Position numbers and translations under genes: made by a program
Source of the DNA: Acanthopleura granulata
Taxonomy: Eukaryota > Mollusca > Polyplacophora > Chitonida > Chitonidae
Length of the DNA stretch: 64,000 nucleotides
Reading direction: 5' to 3'
NCBI GenBank assembly: GCA_016165875.1
Contig: JABBOT010000013.1
Location: forward strand, 12,373,435 to 12,437,434
In this document: in pieces, positions 31,101 through 42,984 of the stretch
Layout of the letters: every line of letters starts with the position of its first letter
How positions within the stretch are numbered: position 1 is the stretch's first letter
Notes under the pieces: model-generated
Databases searched by the model: none
What the model was told of the DNA's origin: nothing
The model's input: the letters and a program-made list of their open reading frames with translations, nothing else

Positions 31101-34100
31101 AACACAGAGCGACGTTACAAAAGAAATCGATACAATGTAGCATTGCAGACGTTGCGCCACAACCAATGTTTGACAAAACAATGGCTCAAGGTCCAGATTC
31201 ATACTACCACCACTTCATGAGATTAAAAAATATGACACTTTTCCATTCATCTTCACATAAATAGCCTCGTTAGTGAGGTAACAACGGACGAAATATTTGC
31301 TTCTCCTAGGCTAGTAAAATAATATAAAGAGGCTGTAACAGAAAGCTATGCCTACAACTCTTGCTATGAAGATCGACCCTTCTGCTTTCCTTGATACACG
31401 GGCCCACACGACCAAGGAGTTAGCGAGCTGGTGTAGCGCAATGTCCCTGTTTCAGCCCAGCTCACGCTGACCTCCTTTCCAGTCGTACGTGGGAAAGTCC
31501 GCCGGTAACTTGTGGACGGTCCTGGGTTTCCCCCAGGCTCTGTCGGTTTCCTGCTATCATACTGCTGGCCGCAGCGATATAAGTGAAATATTCCTAAATA
31601 CGGTGTAAAACATCAATTTATAATCTGTCGTTCAGAGGGCGACCCAAACAGTTACATGGTCATCTTGTACCATCGTATAAGGACCTAGTGTAAATAATCA
31701 CTTCACACACTCAATACTTTAATATTTCAAACGTATCATTCTGTATCTGATTAATCAAATCTGGACGCACGTGGCCCTACTGGACTGTAACCCTCACCGC
31801 TTAGAGGTTTGCCGTTCTGGTACCACTGCACTACTGGGTTGTCCGACTCTCCTACAGCCGACCTCGCCACACACCGGAACTCAGCCGAACTCCCAGCCGT
31901 GACAATCACTGATTTTAGCTTCTCCACCCAGATTGGTTCAGCTATGAGAAGACGAAAATAAAACAATTTGTTGTTAACATCCCCGAAAATAGAAAGAAGA
32001 CCAAGACAGGTAATTTGGTAATAATCCAGACTTGAGCCTCAGGCTGCACTACCTCCTCTTTCAACAACTATTCTTCACACAGCTGAGCCAAGTGAATGTC
32101 ATGTTGCTGTGGCAAAAAAGTGGAAGGATTTCGTGACCAGAAACAAATACTAATGACGTTTATGATAGCATTTCACACCCACAAAGAAGAGGTCAATGAA
32201 AACATTTTACATCCACAAATCGGAAGTTCATGAGAACACTTCACATTCACAAATTTGAAGTCGATGAGAATACTTCATATTCACACAATTGAGGTCGATG
32301 AGAACATTTCATATTCACACAGTTGAGGTCAATGGCAACATTTTACATCCAAACATTTGTTTTATTTCTTTATTTGATTGGTGTTTTACGTCGTACTCAA
32401 GAATATTTCACTTATGCGACATCGGCCAGCATTATGGTGGGAGGAAACCGGGCAGAGCCAGAGAAACCGACGACCATCCACAGGTTGCAAGCAGACCTTC
32501 CCACGTACGACCGGAGAGGAAGCCAGCATGAGCTGGACTTCAACTCACAGCAACGGCGTTGGTGGGAGGCTTCTGGGTCATTGAGCTGCGCTAACGCGCT
32601 AACCAACTGAGCCACGGAGGCCCCTCCACAAAGATGAGATCGATGAGAACATCCACAGGGAGGAGGTTGAAGAAAACCTTCCTCTTCCGCAAATGTGGAC
32701 AAATCAGTAAAATTTCCCTTGTATAGTGTTTTGACAACATCCATTTATCGACAAGAAGTGTTTTGGGGGCTTTTACATTTCTTGTGCGCAACAATCTTTT
32801 CATCGTTACGCAGCATATTCTTGGAAATGTTTAATTCGCTTACACTTCACATCCACAAAGATGTTCTGAGGAGATTTCTGCCCTCCCTGTACAGCTGTGC
32901 AAGTGTACGTCCCTTCGTCCGCCTCGGTCACCCTTAAGATCTCCAACGTGTACTTGTCATCACTGATGACGTGGCGCCCCACAGGCAGCGACCCGCCAGT
33001 TTTTACCCATTCTATCTTGGGTAATGGGCTGAAAATAAGACGAAGTCCATTTGCAACGGTGAATAACTTCTTCTGCCATTGGCTTATATCCAGATGAAAA
33101 ACACAGAAGATTTATAAGAGGAATTTTTAGACTTAATAAAAAAAACCCTCGGCATTGCTATTCAAACACACAAACAAAATACAAAGTCAACAGCAATAGT
33201 GACAAGCTGTGGCTCATAGAGGTCAACAATGGACCTGTGAAAGGTTTAAAGACGAACTCAAACATATTTCACTGAGATGGGTGACATTGAGATGTATAGG
33301 AAAGATGAAGAAACCAGCCGTGGCTCCTTATTAGGGTTCTGATAATCTTCTGTTCTGCATGTTTGGGAGAGATGTTCTTTTAAGTGTTCGAAAGCGGAGG
33401 AAACCTTCCTTGGGAGGTTGTTAGAAAAACCTGTGAGTTAAAATGGAAAGTCTATACAAGTTATATTTTTCTATAACAGTAAAAACAATTTGATGCTAAA
33501 ATAAAAGTGATCCTGAAATCCCGACCTGATGTTTAAAGCGCGTAATTGTAAAGGTCAGTATTGGTACATCTTAATGCTGATGTAAAACTAGTTCTTTGCC
33601 CATTCTCACAAGATTCCGCCGTGCAAATGAACAGGTCAAGACTAGTAGCCTAAATTTAGAGATGTCGGGCCGAATGACCAACACTGGTTAACAAATATTT
33701 TCTGGATTTAGAGGGATTATGGAGTAAACCCGAGTGACAGCAATATAGCAGCCGGCCATCGCCGGGTGCCAGACAAGGCGGGGTGTTCGCGGTATACCAC
33801 CGACCGTCGCCAGGCACCAGACAAACTGGAGGGGGCGCACTATACCACCGATCTTCGCCAGTCATCAGATAATCTGGAGTGCCTGGTATATACCACAGAC
33901 CTTCGCCAGGCATCATACAAACCGGAGTGCCGAATATATACAACCGACCACAGCCAGGCACCAGACAAACTGGAGTGCCCTGTGTATACCGCCAACCCAC
34001 GTCAGGCACAATTCAAACTGGAGTGCCTGACGTATAGTACAGGCATTTGCTTAAGCACGAGGCAAACTGGAGTGCCGGTGTACACCTCCGACAATTATCA

Positions 34101-37100
34101 AGCACCTGAAAAACTGGAGAGCCCAAAAAAATGCCTGATGGACAAAGCCTGGAATAACTCGACATATTAAGCACACTACTTACTATCCATCGGGAATGCA
34201 CTGTAAGATGATTTTCTTCCCCAGTAATGCTACAGAGTTCTCGTTGTCCGTGTACCATATCACAGTAGGTTCTCTCGGGGCGGGAGTGACTGCAACACAC
34301 ATATGACGTAGATTTCTCTCACGGTTGTCTTCAGAATGCCTGCGAATACTTTCTTGAATGAGCGTTTAACGAAGCATCTGCAGTGTTATGGCGAGAATCC
34401 CTTCTCTTGCCACTTTGTTGCTTCTCAGTACAGCTGTTTCTGCATTATCAAGCTACATGAAACTGACGTGACATAATTTCTGGTAAAAACTGATAACCAA
34501 ATGCAAACCTTTGTAGGTTTTGCAAACGTGTGTATGTCTTTTGTGATATCACATCCATTGGAATCCTTGGACAGAGTGACTGTCATCACCAGAGTTGTCT
34601 TCAGTTACATGGTAATTGGACTGGCAGGCAGTCTAGATCCATAAACAATTTCAAACTCATAGTTATTAAGCACCCAAACTTTTCAGCGCGCACTCATTGC
34701 TCACAATAATCACCTTAAATAATTTCATTCCATTCACTATGATGTCTGTTTTGTTTTCTGTTCCCTTTATATTCTTATAGTTTAGTGGCTGACATTCAAT
34801 GTCTGAGCAATTACTCTCGCGGGTCTCCCCATGCCTCTGCCCGGTTTTCTCCCACACCTATCGCTGAAACAATTCTGAATGACCGTGATTGATCGATGTT
34901 TACTTTCCATTGGTTGAACCATTTGACCAATCATCGCAGTGTATTTTGTTCAGCCTTGTAATGTCTGTTTTTCTGTAAATGTATATACATGCGTGTTTGT
35001 TTTTTGTACAAATTACTTCTCATGAAGATGACAAGTAAAACTTAGTCGAAATATAGAGCATGTCAACCATGCGTTACAATTCTTTATTCCGGGTTTTTAT
35101 GCTTTTGCACTTTGTTAAGTTAGTTGGTGGATCGAACAAAATTTTCTAGCCTTTTGTTTTTCAAATGAAATTTTGTGCCAAGGTTTAATCTTGACAAAAT
35201 AATTCCGAAATGAATTTGGTGGTGGCGCAGATAGAATTCTAGACAATATTACAAAAAGGAGAATGTTTTTTTTTTCTAGTGTAGGAATTTCTACATTTGG
35301 TTGTGACGGAGGTCTCTTCTCGGATTTCAAATCCCCGACGTCAGGACGATGATTTTTCCACCTTGGTTCGATGTAAAACGTTGGATAAAATGACCAGAAA
35401 ACTAGTTAATAGTCACATATAATAACATATCCAAATACAAATAAAAGCTAGAATGCCCCAGTGCCCGCTTTGTGCCTTCAGAAAAATTGATATGTTCAAG
35501 GCCATAACAAGACGCCAATAATTTTGTCCAAAAAGGACAAAACATTACCAAAATCGAAATTTTGTCTAATTTGATATTAAAGGCAATCCATAACAGATCT
35601 CGACGAACTCTTGTCTTAAAAAAATCCAAAAAAGACCAATCCCGAAACAGAACTAGAGGGGATTAACCACAGTTTATGGAAGATACCGAAACTAGAACCT
35701 TATTTGCAATTCTTCACAGAGACGCCTTATTTCAAGTTTTATTTCAATACAATGAACAGCCACTTTCACCTGTTTTCATGTTATTGTGTATACATGTGAT
35801 AAAGGTGATGGCAACACAGCAGTTTGAGTAACCCTAGACCAGTGACGTTTAATGAATTCCATTTAACATAGCTAATTTTTTTCATAATTCTACTCAACCC
35901 TTGGTGCTTGGGGGTGTATATGTTGTTCCGTCTTAGTTAGAATAAAACCCTAAGTGAGGTAAACTGACAAGACGTCGTATTTCACCCGTAATGTGTGACC
36001 ATTTCTCAACTGTCATAAAGCCATCACTGCTCAGTTTTGTAACTAACTATGCTGTAGTTTATTGTATTATATTCTGTCATCTGTGATTGTCATTCCAAAT
36101 GCTTCCCAATACTTACTTTGACAGCGAGGGCGGATAAAACCGAGCACCTGGAGAATACCTTTACCTTGTACATATGGCATCACATCCACACTGCAGCATA
36201 TATCATGCAGTGTAGACTGACTGGACATATACCTTAGTCTGACAGACGGAGCTAAGCAGAGTGTGACACCGGAAGGAAAATCATGCACACAGAACAAAGT
36301 TATTTCGAGCACAGTTAGCATTACGGGAGGCATTGTCTCTGTCCTCGAGCCGTCGATTTTTTTTCTCAGAATTTAGGAAATCTTGACTGGGTTTGATTCA
36401 CATGGCACTATTTTCAGCAATTTTAACTCAACATAAACCGTGAGTAAGGCCTCGCTCCCTCTCCACCACCTTGTTGGTTTAGACAGTGCAGTCGCAGAGG
36501 GGATCTTGTCTTGTATTATGCAAATCAAGAGTTATCTTGCTTACCCCGAAAGTCTTACGTAGATGAAGATACAATGAAATTGAACCGTTTATGAGAGACA
36601 TTTGCATATAATATTCATTGTCACTAGTGCAAGTGTGGAATATAAAAATATTTTATTAACCGTAGACCAACTTTATATAAGAGGGTCTATCTGGTAAATG
36701 AGACAAAAATGCGTCATGCGTGGTTCATTTATGTGTCAATAAATACGAAAACTCCCTCCTGCAATATTTAAAAGCTGCTACATAAGATAAGGAGAATCGA
36801 CATTGTACGACCGTTATTAAAGGTTGACTTCTTATAGTGTGTAGAAACCATTACCTGGGTTAACGTTGAATTTGGTGGGGCTACCGTAGACTCTGAGCTG
36901 AGCGACCACGTTGTACAGGGAGCAGTTGTACGTCTTGTCCCCGGCAAGCTCGTCACCTAATTCCACATTGATGAAATGGAGATCTCCTGTAATGACAAAA
37001 AAAAAACAAAAAAAAGCAAATCAGTTTGTTTTACTGCTGACAGAATCTGTAGCATTGGAGTTTTTACAAGTTTCTAAGCATATTTTTTGTCTCGTAGCCA

Positions 37101-40100
37101 TTATTGAGGTATTGGTTTGTACAGAGAGTTTTATTGCGGCCCTGATGTCACTAAGCGCGACAGCAGAATGGGACTTACAGCCAGTTTGCCGAGAAAATCT
37201 CACACATACCCTTTCACGCGGAAAAAAACAACAGAAGAACATGAAGATCAGGTAGGGGACCGTGGTGAATGGTAGGGAGAACAGCATTAATCTGCATTAA
37301 TCTAATTAAACTAGCAGACAGAGAACGTACTGACCATCTTGATCAATGACGATTCGCCCACCCGTTACGAGAGCATCTGACTTTCCAATGTACCAGTCGT
37401 ATACTGCAGTGGGCGTGCTCATTGGCTGATCACGACAGGTCAAGGTCACGTGAGAGCCTACATCGTGTGTCCCGATGTTTGCAACCGGAAGTGTTTTGTA
37501 GCTAAGTAATTCTGCAACGAAGAGGACAGAATATGCCTAAAATACTGACAAAAGATAGAAATCATGCGGAAAGCTATGGTGGCTGTGTCTGGTGTTAAGA
37601 GTGGAACACACGGGCATTTTACTCTTCGCTACAATGATAATTTTGTATCACAAGTGTCTCTCAGTCTAGCAGGAATGCCTGTATGTTATATAAAAGACTA
37701 TGACATAGGGAGTAAAACCAAAACAGCGACCACAGTGTCATAGTTGGCAAATGGTCAGATGTGACTGGAGAAATTCGGCATTTTGTCAACAGATCATGTA
37801 AATGTTTACAAAATAACAAATTACACACCTCCTGGCAATATGGCTTCAGGAGAATTATGCGAAAAGGGATGTGTATTGAAGTGTGTGCATGTACGACATA
37901 AGATCGTCCAAACTCACGGGCTTTCTGCATTTCTACGATGTCAGACATGGATGTTCCGTGTGGGTTTTTGGCGAAGCATTGGTAAAACCCCTCGTCATTG
38001 ATGGTTGGTTTCAGCAGCTGTAGCCTTCCGCCGGTGACTTCTACAGTACCAGGATGTTCACTGACCTTCACACCATTTCGATGCCATTCATATCTGGGAC
38101 ACGTACATGCATGAATTTACACAGGTGAGTAGGCTTGTGTTAGATCTTAAAGAGACTATACCTGAGAATTATCGCAAACTTTCTGTTTAATCCATTTAAA
38201 CTGAACCTTATGTATTTTTCCTCCAATAACCGACTTCAGCACTTTCAGAAAATATCACCCTCTGTTTCTTGCATCTTTTAGTTCTTAAGCAATAATTAAT
38301 TAGATAGTAGATAGGAGAAACATCATTTTCACGAACTCGTATTTTGGCTAAGCCGTGGGCTGAGCCAAAGATTAACGTTACGAAGAATGGGCCAACATAC
38401 TCGAGAGCAAGATTTACGTGTATTTGATCTAAGGCTCTGGATTCAAAAATTTTCATCCTAGCAAGATTGAACCCTAGTTGTTTTAAATAAAACAGCATAA
38501 CCAGACTCCGACACACTTCCCCACTCTGTTGTAATATCCCGATATTCAAAATCACCAAGTATAGATTAACTTACACGACAGGAGGGATTCCATCAGCTGT
38601 ACAATGTAATATTTTTGCATCGGTCACATCCCGAAATAATATTTTCTTTAAAAACCCACTGTTAATCTTAGGAGGTTCCGCTTCTGGGAAACAAAAAGCC
38701 AAAACAGAAACATTTGTTAACGCGCCTGTGTGTAGAGTTGTACATGTTCCTCTATGCATGCTGGAAAATAAAAGAGATAAACATCAAAATTGCTTGTCAC
38801 GTGCAAAAATCAACCTTTGAAATTAAGAAGTGAATTTATTTATTTATTTATTTGTTTCGTTGGTGTTGTACGCCGCATTCAAGAATATTTCACTTATACG
38901 ACAGCGGCCAGCATTATTGTGGGAGGAAAGCGGACAGAGCCCAGGGAAACCCACGACCTTCCGGAGGTGGCTGGCAGACCTTCCTACATACGGGCGGAGA
39001 GGAAGCCATGAGCTCCACTTGAACTCACAGCGACCGCATTGGTGGGAGGCTCTTGGTTAATAACGCTGCGTTAACGCGCTGAACCACGGAGGACCCGAAA
39101 CTGTATTTAAGATCAGCGTGAATCTCTTGTTATAGCTTTATTACAACCACATCCTTACCGGGTGAGAACACAAAAGGAAAGCGTATGCAGTATTATTTTC
39201 ATTTTCCCCAACATCAGGTTTTGAATCAAGGGCTATTTACCAGACATTAGACAGCTTCCCAGATTTTTCGGACGGTGGGTGTCGCAATACTTTTGTAATA
39301 AAAATGTGGTACAACAGTTGGCATGAAACTAAACACGCCTTCCACAAAGCATTTCTAACTGGCCACTTTTTCTAATTTAATTTTTTCCCAAGTCTAATGC
39401 ACCAGGCCCCTAACAAATCAAAATCTAGCTTGATCTTCTCTTCGTAGTAATACACAGAGGTCTACATGCACATCTTGTAATTCTGATTCAGCATGACAAT
39501 AGCAAACATATGGTAACATCGTGAATCGCAGACAAATACAGCAAGAACCAAATGTCAAAACCTTTCAAGAATTCAAATTTTTGTTGGCCCAATTAACAAG
39601 TTGACAAAAAATGGGTTTTTACGTAAATAATGGAAAATGTTCGCTTGTATTTTTTTAGATTACCAGTTCATGCGCATGAAAAACACAATACAAACACAGG
39701 AACCCCTTTTCATATTAGCAATTAATTTTCAACTGGGCGATATCGTGGAAGGGAAAGAAACCGTGAGTATGACGTTATGCAACATTCAATTAAATACATA
39801 CATATTAGCAAATAGGTTATAAAAATAACAGTTATTTGTGTCCCTCTTAACCGAGGGTAAAATACAAGAAAAAGTCAAAACCCTACAATCAACGACTGTG
39901 TTGTATTCAACATACAAACTCCAGTTTATTTGTTGTTAATGTAGTATGAATAACCAGTAGTGTTCCCGGTGTTACCAATGTTATAATCCGGGAGATGTGT
40001 ACTTAAAGATTCGATTAATGTTTCAAATCAAGTAATAGATTATTTCAGTCACAACACGTTTCAGGTTTGTGAATAGCGAAAACCGGGAAGAGCTCAAACC

Positions 40101-40327
40101 GAACATGATGATCCGGTCTTCTGGTTGAACTCAAAAATATTTGTATTGTGTGACATGACCCGATGTCTACATGTACCTGTAGCCTAGTTAGTGTGCGCCA
40201 GCTAGACTGACACGTTAACTTCATGCATGACGAACGCCGCCGTATGTGTGAGTAGCCAGTACTTACTCTGTGCACCACAGCAGGCCAGAAGGCAGGCCGC
40301 CATCACTAGTGCGCCCCTCGTCATCAT
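25157..40327 (-). CDS. L1CAM/neuroglian-like membrane Ig protein A, FNIII-less
   Basis: Thirteen exons join in frame: 40,327-40,267, 38,683-38,575, 38,093-37,918, 37,511-37,335, 36,986-36,855, 34,289-34,184, 33,028-32,844, 31,941-31,798, 30,842-30,699, 29,592-29,263, 28,264-28,142, 25,718-25,640, 25,253-25,157; 620 residues. Layout: signal peptide about 1-20; Ig1 22-115 (LHCTADG, FYQCFAKN); Ig2 115-218; Ig3 219-316; Ig4 317-411 (PSDIMNIQC, like L1 Ig4); an Ig6-like domain 412-520 (GNYSCLVS); TM 531-554; 66-residue tail from YRNRG. L1 proteins are usually about twice as long, with six Ig and several FNIII domains; none fits the spaces here, and exon phases join without them. The tail has SSFLNYGG where ankyrin-binding FIGQY is expected and ends QSEV, a possible PDZ ligand. 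Role: probably homo- or heterophilic adhesion, neural or haemocyte. Hemolin and snail molluscan defence molecule are alternative relatives. Confidence 0.88.
25303..25436 (+). mobile_element. SINE in intron 12 of L1-like A
   Basis: Forward, 5' truncated, 50 bases from the last exon. Tail end GAGTACGACGTAAAAAACCA is followed by AAATAAATAAA. Confidence 0.75.
25866..26196 (+). mobile_element. SINE with a ~50-bp internal insertion
   Basis: Head-derived CCAGTGGTTAGCGTTGTAGC and GAGTTCAAGG are followed by unrelated sequence (about 25,945-26,005) and a second GAGTTCAAGTTCAG. The body then resumes with ACTCTCCGGTCGTCGG and ends in a diverged tail. The repeated GAGTTCAAG may reflect a small duplication or a nested event. 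Confidence 0.65.
26214..26229. repeat. C16 homopolymer
   Basis: An uninterrupted cytosine run, guanine on the transcribed strand of gene A, lying between a SINE tail and an 18-bp array. It is prone to slippage. Confidence 0.9.
26282..26450. repeat. 18-bp tandem array, AAAGTGTCATGACAAACT
   Basis: About nine units with alternating ACAAACT, ACAAAGT and ATAAAGT ends. Each contains the palindrome TCATGA. Located in intron 11 of L1-like A. Confidence 0.85.
26540..27440. repeat. Degenerate ~150-170-bp repeats in intron 11
   Basis: Three to four diverged units share CATGGAAACCAGAAATTT, GAAATATC, CAATATGAA(C/T)CT and CAAATATGAAATC. The run ends in ACAGACGGACGAACGCAT. No coding potential seen. Confidence 0.6.
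27680..28055. repeat. ~30-bp array beside the TM exon of gene A
   Basis: Repeated GGTTACCATCTGGAACCTTTACTG-type units (for example GTTACCATCTGGAACCTTTA near 28,024), about ten copies. The same unit occurs next to the TM exon of gene B at 61,290-61,440, so the repeat predates the gene duplication. Confidence 0.8.
28696..28953 (-). mobile_element. SINE in intron 10 of L1-like A
   Basis: Reverse copy, sense to the gene. TTGATTGGTGTTTTACGCCG through body GGTTGCTGGCGGTCCTTCCC to the partial head GCTGGCGCGGTAATCCCCTC. Confidence 0.8.
30441..30765 (-). repeat. ~63-bp array derived from the exon 9 end and donor
   Basis: Five units, read on the plus strand, each with TCTTACCTATGA-CTTTCAGG, AAAGCGTCTTTCAGCTGATA or variants, and CCAATGTTGTTAGACATG. 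The unit at 30,690-30,755 is the real exon 9 3' end (residues NSIGYQLADAFLNVI) with its donor at 30,698. Four decayed copies follow downstream in the intron, three still carrying a TTACC (GGTAA) donor. Confidence 0.8.
31400..31622 (+). mobile_element. SINE in intron 8 of L1-like A
   Basis: Forward copy with head remnant ACCAAGGAGTTAGCGAGCTG, body TCGTACGTGGGAAAGTCCGC and diverged tail end AATACGGTGTAAAACATCAA. Confidence 0.75.
32361..32624 (-). mobile_element. Full-length tRNA-derived SINE (reference copy)
   Basis: Best template for the family. Read on the minus strand it starts GGGGCCTCCGTGGCTCAGTT (box A), has GAGTTGAAGTCCAGCTC (box B region), a body containing GGAAGGTCTGCTTGCAACC, and a 3' end with GAATATT-CTTGAGTAC reading GTACGACGTAAAACACCAAT, then an AAATAA tail. 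About 260 bp. The strongly conserved 3' end is probably the recognition site of a partner LINE. Lies in intron 7 of L1-like A. Confidence 0.9.
33740..34145. repeat. 48-bp minisatellite in intron 6 of L1-like A
   Basis: About eight units of CCAGGCACCAGACAAACTGGAGTGCC plus TATACCACCGACC-type filler. Because 48 is divisible by three, frames stay open on both strands (33,656-34,009 minus and 33,766-34,170 plus), giving a 16-residue peptide repeat. There is no start context or similarity to suggest translation. It ends about 40 bases from the exon 6 donor (34,184). Confidence 0.85.
34290..36854. other. Intron 5 of L1-like A, largely unassigned
   Basis: Contains a SINE body fragment at about 34,807-34,862 (CTCTGCCCGGTTTTCTCCCA) and an inverted copy of the GAATAAAACC element at 35,936-36,010. 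The rest is AT-rich with no exon recognised. Confidence 0.45.
38834..39096 (-). mobile_element. SINE in intron 1 of L1-like A
   Basis: Near full-length reverse copy, TTATTTATTTATTTATTTGT tail through GGAGGTGGCTGGCAGACCTT to GCGCTGAACCACGGAGGACCC. Confidence 0.85.
39097..40266. other. Intron 1 of L1-like A, unassigned
   Basis: AT-rich intron sequence; no exon, RNA gene or repeat array recognised. Confidence 0.4.
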
Positions 40328-40407
40328 GGAATCTATCCTCTAAACCGGTAGTGGAGTCACACCTTAATACTTCTCAGTCCTGAATACCTAAAACAAGATA
40401 TTTTTTT

Positions 40408-40648
40408 GATTAGTAGTTTACGCCACACACAAGAATTCTTCACTTGTATGACGGCGACCAGCACTAGGGTGGGAAGAAAGAGAGGTGAGCCCGCTCTAAA
40501 CAAACTATACCACTCGTAGGTTGCTGGCAGGCCTTCACATGGAGGGGGAGCCGATGAGCCGGATTTGAACTATCAGCCACCGCGATGGCCAGAGGCTCCT
40601 AGGTCGTTTTTATGCACTTGCGCTAACTTCTCGGTCACCGGGGCCCCC
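40408..40648 (-). mobile_element. SINE just upstream of the gene A start codon
   Basis: Reverse-oriented full-length but diverged copy about 80 bp upstream of the proposed ATG, ending ACTTCTCGGTCACCGGGGCC. A TTTTAG/GTATTCAG acceptor-like site lies between it and the ATG, so the SINE may occupy a 5'-UTR intron or the promoter. Confidence 0.75.
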
Positions 40649-42984
40649 CGAACAAAAGCACCGACACACAAAATTTGGTTCACGTCAACCAGATCACTTG
40701 GGCTTGGGCTGTTCACTTTAAAACATCAGTCAATGGTTGACACCTTAGCTTTGGGTTTGGGTGAGAACGCACATGCATCCAGTAATGCAATTGATGATGC
40801 ATTTAACGTTTATCAGCGTCCACATTGCTTGTTACCTGGCCCATTGAATATGCAACCTAGGCGTCGAAACCGATATTCGTATAGTAGCCGTCAACCAAAA
40901 TGTGCGTTCCGGGCGAATAATTGCAAGACCAGTTTCCAAACAAGACAAATAGTACAAACCACCAAAGAACTAAGAAAATATATGAATATAAAAATTAGGA
41001 CGGATTCATGCAAAGAGAGGCAGTCAACACCTTTCATTGATGACGAAAAGACGTAATCAGTGTTCTGGGCGGATGAATAAAATTTTTATCCAAATCGTGT
41101 ATCTCAGTTTTGCAGACCAGTCAACGCTTAACGAACGACGGGAGACCAGTGGCGTGTAGCCTGTGTGTTGACTGTGTTATCGTGTCGTGTCCCGCGCCTT
41201 GCGGAATGACCACCATGGCTGTGGATGGATCAGCTGTTCTAACTCTCTTTATCCCGGGTTACAGATATTCATAGATCAATATTATTATAAGGATCAGATA
41301 CGTTCAACTCTTTATGGGTCTTGACTGCTTTGCTGATCATATCTGAATATTTCATGTGCCAAATGGAGGAGATAAGATTTGGGGAATGCACAGGAGAGTC
41401 TCGTTGTTAGTTTGCCCGCTAACACATTGGTTTCACTCCGTATTGTATTAGTCAAAGGAGCATGCGTAGACCATTTTCCAAAGCTAAGCGTCAGGTGCGA
41501 CAACAATTCTCGCGAACAGGGCTATACTTTTAGCAAGTGGTACAAGTGGTTTTACAGGAAACTGCAGAAAAGTTAAAAAAGAGAAACAGTATGAACTGAT
41601 TGGTCAACTGACAAATATCTGCCCATATCACTATTCCGAAAGATAGATTAGGCAGACTTCACGAATTGTTCAGGCCATGCAGAGGTTTGGTCCCTTTGCA
41701 TTTTTAGCATGGGGATGCTTAACAAATGTGATAAAAACATGGCAGACTGAGTAATTCTACACCATATAACACAATTAACACAGCTGTTAATGTTTACCTA
41801 CTTTTTCCGTAAGCCGTGCTGACATAGAGGGTATGTAATGTCATATTTTCTAATCATTTACGAAAACGGCATAAAACTCTAACCTGAGTAAAACTGACAC
41901 CTGACTTCACTGGTTGCCGGTGACCGTTTGCCTACGAGCCCGCTGAAGCCGTTGGTTGCACTTCGCATGCTGTACTGTTTTGTAATACCACACACTACCA
42001 TAGCACCCAGTGATGTAAAAGTTATCATGAACTTGTCACTATGGCTGAAGTAAGTGATCAACTTACACAGGTTTACAATTTGTGAAAGTTATGCTCAGCC
42101 TAGATTTCACAACACAGACGCCCATTTATCTTTACGGTTATACTCTAAAATACTCAGCGCTATTTTCTGGGCTTTATCTGAGTTTCAAATAAGCAAGTCT
42201 AAACTGGTATGGCAAGCTCTGATAAACACAAAGAACTGTATAGAAATGTTCATACTGCATCATAAATTTACAAATAGTGTCAATAATGACATGAATAGCC
42301 CCTTTTAAGAAAGAAGCTTTTCAAGCCTGTGCTAACGTTCAAAAATATGCTAAATAAAACCAGTTGAAAACTTTTAGGGAAAGCCGATATTACTGAAAAT
42401 TTGTAAACCTTTTCCTGTCATACAAAACTGGTATCAAAAATATTCGAGACACTACAGATGTACCCGGATTTTCTATACATGTTTGTGCATAGAAAAAAAT
42501 GTTCGACATCAACCAAAACGTTGTTAAAATACAGCACAGCCAAATCAAACGTTTCTACAACAGCTCTTATATCTGATTAAAATTCAAAAAAGCATTTTTT
42601 TCCCAATATCTTGGAAAAATGCAGATGAAAAATTGAATCGGTGGGGAGGGTACCATAACGCTATTACAACAGTTACGTAAAAATAGGCCTACTTATTCTG
42701 CCAAACTGAAGAAAACTGTTCTGGATATTGCATATTTAAAAAACTACTGTTCGACTACTAAAGACCAGATTGAAATTTCTGAAAATAAGCCGTTTCTGAA
42801 AATAACACTGATGTATTAAGGTTACTGTCTGCACATTAAGTACTCCTCACATGCTGGCTAGAGATGAAGTCAGTTAAGTTCTAGTCATTAAAACCAAAAA
42901 GTTCATCATTAGTTTAGTAAGTATGACCCAAACTGAAATAATAGTGTGCTAAATATCTACGAGCCTGCGCCACCGAGTGGTTAG
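40649..42984. other. Intergenic, nothing recognised
   Basis: Short frames only. A 163-residue frame at 40,565-41,056 starts inside a SINE and shows no domain. A GAGTAAAACTGACACCTGAC stretch near 41,885 may be a worn copy of the short dispersed element. Confidence 0.45.

Noticed and set aside
32580..32624. tRNA genes at SINE ends (also near 17,200, 39,080, 50,620 and 55,700)
   Set aside because: The A-box-like sequences are heads of SINE copies and do not fold as complete tRNAs.
33656..34170. 117- and 134-codon frames on opposite strands
   Set aside because: Products of the 48-bp minisatellite in an intron of gene A; no domain or start context.
40565..41056. 163-codon plus-strand frame
   Set aside because: Begins inside a SINE and shows no domain or splice support.
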